Shown: piece after piece, positions 60,201-64,000 of the stretch | Layout of the letters: each line of letters begins with the position of its first letter | Numbering within the stretch: position 1 is the first letter of the stretch | From: Macrosoma leucophasiata | Lineage: Eukaryota > Arthropoda > Insecta > Lepidoptera > Hedylidae | Length of the DNA: 64,000 nucleotides | Assembly (NCBI GenBank): GCA_036365455.1 | Contig: JAWQUS010000002.1 | Coordinates: 8,928,001-8,992,000, forward strand | Direction: 5' to 3' | Made by a program: the position numbers and the translations under genes | Notes under the pieces: generated by a model | The model's input: the letters and a program-made list of their open reading frames with translations, nothing else | Databases searched by the model: none | What the model was told of the DNA's origin: nothing

Positions 60201-62926
60201 GTAGGTACAGTACCTACCTAGGTATGTTTTTGAAATTACATGAAAACTAAAGAGAACAAACTAATAAATTCAAAGATGAAAGATCACCGAGATGGAGGAG
60301 TTCCGACATTCCAGTTCTTTCATCACTAAACAATACTAAAATACCAAATAATTTCCAGTGTGAGGGTCCACACTATTGATCCGTAACATTATAAATATTT
60401 TATATAATTAAAACAATCAAAATAATTAAGTTAAACATTCTTAATTGTTAGAAATACCTATACCTACAGCTTTTTTTTGTTTAGATATTTTTTTCACAAT
60501 TAACTATTGCTACCATCGAACTTCATTACTAGCGTAAATTACTACTCACCGACTGTTACTTATCTATTTTTAATGCGTCTTTTAGGATACTAGTGGATCG
60601 CCCCGGTTCCACTCGGGTGCAATGAATTTAATATACCTATATATCACTCACTGAAGAAGCTTTTTAATGATAAAATAATTTTTGTAATCGGTCCGATAGT
60701 TTTTGTGTGGAAACGTTACGAACATACATACAAAATCACAAATGTTTCCTCTATATAATGTTACTATAGAATTATAGATAAAGAAAATAAGGCTACTGGA
60801 AACCTCAATGGGTAATTTATTATGTATGCAATATTAAACAGACAAATAACTAAATTAATCTACATAATAAAAAAAAACATTAAAATATATTTAAAATCTA
60901 AATAATATTTACATAATATAAAGTTAAAACTAAACTAAAAACAACCTGCATTTAAAAATTCCGCATCACTGCCTTCCTGTGTTATGGTACCCAGAAGGCT
61001 GGCAGCATTGCCTTGTTGGATGGCAATGCTGATTCTTTGACCTAAAAATTGGCCAGCCCTCTGGTCACGGGAAGTGTCGACCAGCCGTTTCCAGTTTAGT
61101 TTTCCGACCAGTTTAGTTTTAACTTTATATTATGTAAATATTATTTAGATTTTAAATATATTTTAATGTTTTTTTTTTATTATGTAAATAAAGCTTATAA
61201 TTATTCTTTATTTTTCAGAGATCTACAAGGTAAAAGTATTATAAATCTCTGTATAAGTTTGGCTATTGGTTATGCGATCTTAGCAGGTATGAATTTATTC
61301 GATTACAGCGATATGAATTTATGTGCAGCGCGAGGTAAATATATTTTTTTTTACTAATAGAACTAAATATCGATATGTAATTTTAAAATTGAAATTATTC
61401 ACTTATCGTATTTTTTTTAGGTTTCTTCGCGTATTTTTTTATTTTAGTCGGTTTTTTCTGGTCCAACGCTATATCTATACAAATTGTGCTTTCTCTGAGG
61501 TCAGTTCATTACATATTTAAACTCATTTATTATTTAGAATGTATTAGATGTACAATTAGGAAACTGCACGCTTGACTACTAAAAGGTACATTTGAATGAT
61601 TTCGGATAAGCAGACAGTTTCCTGACTGAACCTAGCTTAATAGTTCTCAGCATATAATTTGAGGTGACGATAATGAACGTTTCCTACAATGGCTTTAAAA
61701 TGCTTTATGCTTTAAAATCGAGGAATACTTACAGCTATCTGTGGCACGACAGTGCTAACCTCAAGACGACTCGAGTCGGACGAAGCGCAAGAGCACTAAT
61801 TACCTTTTCTCGAAGTTAAATGAAAATAACATAACGTCACTTTACTCCTGTAATCTCCGAAGGGATAGACAGAAGGAAATGCATGTATTGAAACATACAT
61901 GCAAACACCCACGATTTGCCGGTTACGCTTTGACCCACGTAGTAGGCGGCGAGCATGTTGTCATCTTCGGGCACATTACTAAACTCCGAGGTAAGTACTG
62001 GGAAACTTCTACAAAATGAAAAAAATCCCAATCAAAATAATGGATTTAACACCATTATCTCTGATAGCCCACGACCCGGGAATCGAACCCAGGACCCCAG
62101 CGTAGTAATAGTGGCCTAGTACCACTAGGCTACTCAGGCAGTTAAAATTAAAATATTTGTTTAATAAACGCTAACAGTATTAATTTGACTTTATTGTGCA
62201 TACTGTACAAATATAACGTTCAGGATCCATGCATGGAACATTACTGGAAAATATTTTTTAGGATTTTTGTGATCAGAGATTGCTCGGTAAAGTAGACTAT
62301 GGTCATCTAGCTAGCCTGCAAACGTCGAATAAAAAAACCTTTACCCCCTGTAAAGGTTTTAGGCGAAGCCGGGGTGGGCCGCTAGTATTCTATATATAAA
62401 TATAATTCTGAAAGTGTAAGACATCACCGTATTACCTCATTACTTACCTAATAGTCCAATTGTGTTTCGTTTAGGATGGTATGCATGTTAACTCAATTTT
62501 GGTCTTCAAATGTACGTAATGTATGTAGTGAAAACGTAACCGGTGGGTCGTGGATTTTTTACCATGTATGCTTGAACGCATGCATTTACCTCTGCTTGAA
62601 CGCATGCATTTACCTCCCCGAAGGGCCTACCCCGAAGGAGTAGGCCCTTCGGGGATTACAGGCGCGAAGTTACGTTTATTAAAGATATGTTTTACAGTGA
62701 CAAGGGGCTTGTTTATTCCCTGATTTAATTATAATATAAAATTAAAAATTGTAACTATTTTTCAGGAGGCCAATGCAAACAAATTACGGATGGAAAGAGA
62801 TTTCATGGTATGCACTCTATGCTTGGGGTTGTCCCGCTCTACTAACTATTTGTATGGCTATAGTTAACTATCATCCAGGAGACCATCCAAAACCAGGCAT
62901 TGGTTTTTCTATGTGTTGGTTTTCCG
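53990..62926 (+). CDS. Methuselah-like class B GPCR (mth-B), partial gene, five exons
   Basis: A paralogue of mth-A. Exons 53990-54240, 58673-58843, 61219-61334, 61421-61499 and 62766-62926 join in frame with GT..AG introns. The product has a signal peptide (from MSFIQILLLAILSASAVSLE), a Cys-rich ectodomain ('QCCASDLEIY', 'PISMSCNETV'), an N-glycosylation site NFT, TM1 before 'LPEMR', TM2 'SIINLCISLAIGYAILAG', TM3 with 'FFWSNAISIQ' and TM4 'WYALYAWGCPALLTICMAIV'. TM5-TM7 lie right of the window. Introns carry a 2.8-kb inverted-repeat element, Helitrons, a foldback and a mariner. It runs opposite to AQR and diverges from mth-A about 47 kb away. Family level is confident; the ligand is unknown. 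Confidence 0.92.
55226..56232 (-). pseudogene. mariner transposon, 5'-truncated, transposase broken
   Basis: The 3' terminal repeat 'ttaggttggggaaaaagt' is at 55226. The transposase on the minus strand shows 'HHDNASPHTS' and 'YSPDLAPSDFHLF' (second and third catalytic Asp, DD34D class), preceded by 'ITSDKKWITYDKN' carrying the first. A TAG stop interrupts 'VRKR*WSKAGQ' near 55828, and a 1-bp deletion frameshifts the helix-turn-helix region near 56025. Homology ends at about 56232 ('gcactaggtcc'), so the start codon and 5' repeat are missing. It resembles the copy at 63265-64000 but carries different lesions. Confidence 0.92.
56712..56825. repeat. Inverted repeat with ~22-bp arms
   Basis: 'cttagttgatatgcttttgt' plus 'tattgtgg' pairs with 'ccacaacgacaaaagcatat' plus 'caactaaag' about 60 bp away. 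Inside the 2.8-kb element. Confidence 0.75.
57725..57800 (-). repeat. Helitron-like 3' end, inverted
   Basis: 'aaCTAGctgtgcccgcgaatgtcgcccgtgtagaatttt' is the complement of a '...gcgggcacagCTAG' terminus, as at 43912. Only the end was recognised. Confidence 0.45.
57965..58182 (+). repeat. tRNA-derived SINE (SINE-B), full length
   Basis: The head 'cgacccggttagtccagcggtgtgagatgaccgtttgattcgaagggtcgcgggttcgatccccgcaccggg' reads like a tRNA with A box (TAGTCCAGCGG) and B box (GGTTCGATCCC). Body 'gtatggcctacagatatttgtttcgggtctgg' and 'acaacggcacccacgacacaggtttatacctac', tail 'gtgtaagcgtattttatttttatttttttt'. Other copies: 19524, 43527, 46088 and 23797. Not a functional tRNA gene. Confidence 0.92.
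58413..58652 (+). mobile_element. Non-autonomous Helitron, 240 bp
   Basis: It starts TCCATATATATAAAAATC and ends 'caatacgaagCTAG', between host A and T. The body is almost identical to 38213-38480. It ends only 20 bp before the mth-B exon 2 acceptor. Confidence 0.82.
58673..58843 (+). CDS. mth-B exon 2 (end of ectodomain and TM1)
   Basis: A 171-bp exon with acceptor 'tattattttcag' and donor GAAATGAG|gtgagt. It encodes 'SFCIFEGNVTKVNITEHLRV', then TM1 'YCLIVSVVFLAATALVYVCL' and 'PEMR'. Two potential N-glycosylation sites, NVT and NIT. Confidence 0.92.
58869..59208 (+). mobile_element. Non-autonomous Helitron, 340 bp, second type
   Basis: It starts TCTACACTAGTATTATAAAG and ends 'gcgcgaagccggggcgggccgCTAG' with a GC-rich terminal hairpin, flanked by A and T. 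The body includes 'ggctcaaaaactactaaaccgatttttaaaattc'. It begins 25 bp after mth-B exon 2. Confidence 0.82.
59300..59596 (-). repeat. ~280-bp interspersed repeat, inverted, complete
   Basis: 'tactggtggtagagctccagtgacggagctcgcgggcgtaggcaccaccgc' to 'aacatcaatgtgaactgcatgcttgtttgccacttttattacatt' and a 16-nt A run. Confidence 0.9.
59600..60580. other. mth-B intron 2, nothing recognised
   Basis: AT-rich; a short inverted word 'aactttaacgaatttgttaaagt' occurs near 59845. No exon or known repeat. Confidence 0.4.
60585..60780 (-). repeat. Helitron-like repeat, inverted, diverged
   Basis: 'gatactagtggatcgccccggttccactcgggtgcaatg' resembles the complement of the 'cgaagccggggcgggccgCTAG' terminus. 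The body 'aatcggtccgatagtttttgtgtggaaacgttacgaac' is typical of these repeats. Confidence 0.45.
60862..61185. mobile_element. Foldback element with ~74-bp inverted repeats
   Basis: 60862-60935 ('acataataaaaaaaaacatt...aaagttaaaactaaac') is inverted at 61111-61185 with nearly no mismatches. The central part 'ggctggcagcattgccttgttggatggcaatgctgattctttgacc' is GC-richer and itself partly palindromic. Its right arm ends 33 bp before mth-B exon 3. No coding capacity. Confidence 0.88.
61219..61334 (+). CDS. mth-B exon 3 (TM2)
   Basis: A 116-bp exon with acceptor 'tatttttcag' and donor GCGCGAG|gtaaat. It encodes 'RDLQGKSIINLCISLAIGYA', 'ILAGMNLFDYSDMNLCAARG'. Same length as mth-A exon 3. Confidence 0.92.
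61421..61499 (+). CDS. mth-B exon 4 (TM3)
   Basis: A 79-bp exon with acceptor 'ttttttttag' and donor CTCTGAG|gtcagt. It encodes 'GFFAYFFILVGFFWSNAISI' then 'QIVLSLR'. Separated from exon 3 by an 86-bp intron, the shortest of the gene. Confidence 0.92.
61834..62140 (-). repeat. SINE-A, inverted, near complete
   Basis: From 'aacgtcactttactcctgtaatctccgaagggatag' to 'gggaatcgaacccaggacc' (B box complement) and 'ggcctagtaccactaggctactcaggca' (A box complement). Confidence 0.9.
62335..62385 (+). repeat. Helitron 3' end fragment
   Basis: 'cctttaccccctgtaaaggttttaggcgaagccggggtgggccgCTAG' then T: the terminal part of the Helitron type at 58869-59208, with an extra hairpin 'cctttaccccctgtaaagg'. 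Confidence 0.6.
62540..62680 (+). repeat. SINE-A 3' fragment with internal duplication and hairpin
   Basis: 'gcttgaacgcatgcatttacctc' occurs twice in a row. It is followed by a perfect 15-bp hairpin, 'ccccgaagggcctac' (62616-62630) pairing with 62640-62654 over a 9-nt loop, then 'gattacaggcgcgaagttacg'. The hairpin arises from the SINE word 'cctaccccttcgggg' duplicated in inverted order. Confidence 0.8.
62766..62926 (+). CDS. mth-B exon 5 (TM4 and second extracellular loop)
   Basis: A 161-bp exon with acceptor 'tatttttcag' and donor TTTTCCG|gtaagt. It encodes 'RPMQTNYGWKEISWYALYAW', 'GCPALLTICMAIVNYHPGDH' and 'PKPGIGFSMCWFSG'. Last mth-B exon in the window. Confidence 0.92.
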
Positions 62927-63264
62927 GTAAGTCATCTATGTTCTGATCTGAAATGGTATGAATCGGTTGGCTCTTGAAGGTTGTATGGTCGATGCTCGTG
63001 AAGCAAAATACCAACCTGCCAGGAATAACTGAATATATAACTGAATGAATTACGTTTTTCGGTCAGGAACTCCGTCTCTTAAGCGTAATGGTTAAGTATG
63101 TTCTTTTGCGAAGAATGGGAAAACTATGTATAGGTATTCTAAATTGGTTATTGAAAAAGATGTTATAGTGAAGTGATGGTGATGATGCACTACGAAAATG
63201 AGAGAACTTTACATAATAATATGTATATTATAAAGTAAAGTTCCCCCATTTTCTTTGTCTGTAT

Positions 63265-64000
63265 AATAGGTTGGGGAAAAAGTCTTTTCGCATTACAGTA
63301 TGTATGAACTTTTAATAAAATCTCTTTGGCTGTAGTATTTGTATCTGGCTGGTTTTGGTATCATTGAAAGTTAAAATTTTAAGGAACATAATTCAAATTA
63401 GGCAAATGTATGATTTTCATTTGTTTTTCGTACTGTCAAGATGAGTGAATCTAATGAAGAAATTCGATACATTTTAAAATTTTACTACAAACAGGTAAAA
63501 ATGCAACGCAAGCCGCGAAAAAAAATTGCGATGTTTATGGACCTAGTGCAGTGTCTGTGAGAGTAGCACAAATTTGGTTTAAGCGTTTTCAATCCGGAAA
63601 TTTTGATGTCAAAGATGCACCTCGCTCTGGTCGCCCTAATACGGATAAAATGGATGCCATTTTTGAAAAAATGGAGCAAGATCGACATATCAGTAGTTAC
63701 GACGTAGCTGAAGAACTGAGAATTGATCACAAAACAGTTTTGGCGCATTTGAAAAAAGCTGGGTACAAAAAAATCTCGATATTTGGGTACCTCACGAGCT
63801 CACTGAAAGAAACCTAACGAACCGTGTACTCATTTGTGATTCTTTATTACGACGTAATGAAACCGAATCATTTTTGAAGAAGCTGATAACTGGTGATGAA
63901 AAGTGGATCACGTACGACAAGAACGTACGAAAAAGGTCGTGGTCAAAGGCCGGTCAGGCTTCACAGACTGTGGCGAAACCCGGTTTAACTCGCAATTAGG
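63265..64000 (+). pseudogene. mariner transposon, 5' part, transposase broken, cut by window edge
   Basis: The 5' terminal repeat 'aggttggggaaaaagtcttttcgcatt' is near 63268. The transposase start is at 63447 ('MSESNEEIRYILKFYYKQ'). A 1-bp deletion after KQ (about 63494) shifts the frame. The correct frame resumes with 'VRVAQIWFKRFQSGNFDVKD' and 'QDRHISSYDVAEELRIDHKT' (helix-turn-helix DNA-binding region) and breaks again at 'YKKISIF' near 63775. Further on the frame shows 'ITGDEKWITYDKN', containing the first catalytic Asp, and meets TAG at 63997. DD34D mariner, inactive, in the mth-B intron after exon 5. Confidence 0.92.

Overview
The window is eukaryotic genomic DNA and almost certainly lepidopteran (moth or butterfly). 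Genes are split into short exons with GT..AG introns, and the introns are packed with repeats: tRNA-derived SINEs with A/B boxes, Helitron-like elements with TC...CTAG ends inserted between A and T, mariner copies, hAT elements, TTAA- and TTA-flanked MITEs, and about twenty copies of one roughly 280-bp interspersed repeat. There are no operons, ribosome binding sites or CRISPR arrays. The order Lepidoptera is inferred from the repeat types; no species is named.

Three protein genes can be read, all incomplete at a window edge or upstream. (1) Positions 6765 to 934, minus strand: a methuselah-like class B GPCR ('mth-A'), with signal peptide, cysteine-rich ectodomain and TM1-TM4; the rest lies left of the window. 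(2) Positions 50291 to 14562, minus strand: AQR (aquarius, the intron-binding spliceosomal SF1 helicase). I assembled 21 exons whose phases all agree, giving 3,420 coding bases (1,139 codons plus stop) from '[13 protein letters not shown]' to the C-terminus. Judged against the remembered human protein, the N-terminal quarter is missing. (3) Positions 53990 to 62926, plus strand: a second methuselah-like GPCR ('mth-B') with the same exon plan as mth-A (three internal exons of exactly 116, 79 and 161 bp in both) and also cut after TM4.

Layout: 1-7.5 kb, mth-A with an intact-ended hAT element (2394-4485) in its large intron, and a 4 x 114-bp tandem repeat just 5' of the gene. 7.5-14.5 kb, intergenic, with LINE relics and foldback elements. 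14.5-50.3 kb, AQR with repeat-filled introns. 50.3-53.9 kb, repeats, including a complete 339-bp TTAA-flanked MITE. 54-63 kb, mth-B, whose first intron holds a 2.8-kb element with about 175-bp inverted repeats and an 8-bp target duplication, itself containing a broken mariner. 63.27-64 kb, the 5' part of another broken mariner.

The most striking structure is at the 3' end of AQR. The junction between the penultimate exon and its intron (75 bp exon + 44 bp intron = 119 bp) is tandemly repeated 11 times, so the pre-mRNA of a splicing factor carries 11 near-identical 5' splice sites. Only the first keeps the frame into the last exon. A second structural puzzle is that mth-B occupies the DNA where the upstream AQR exons would be expected.
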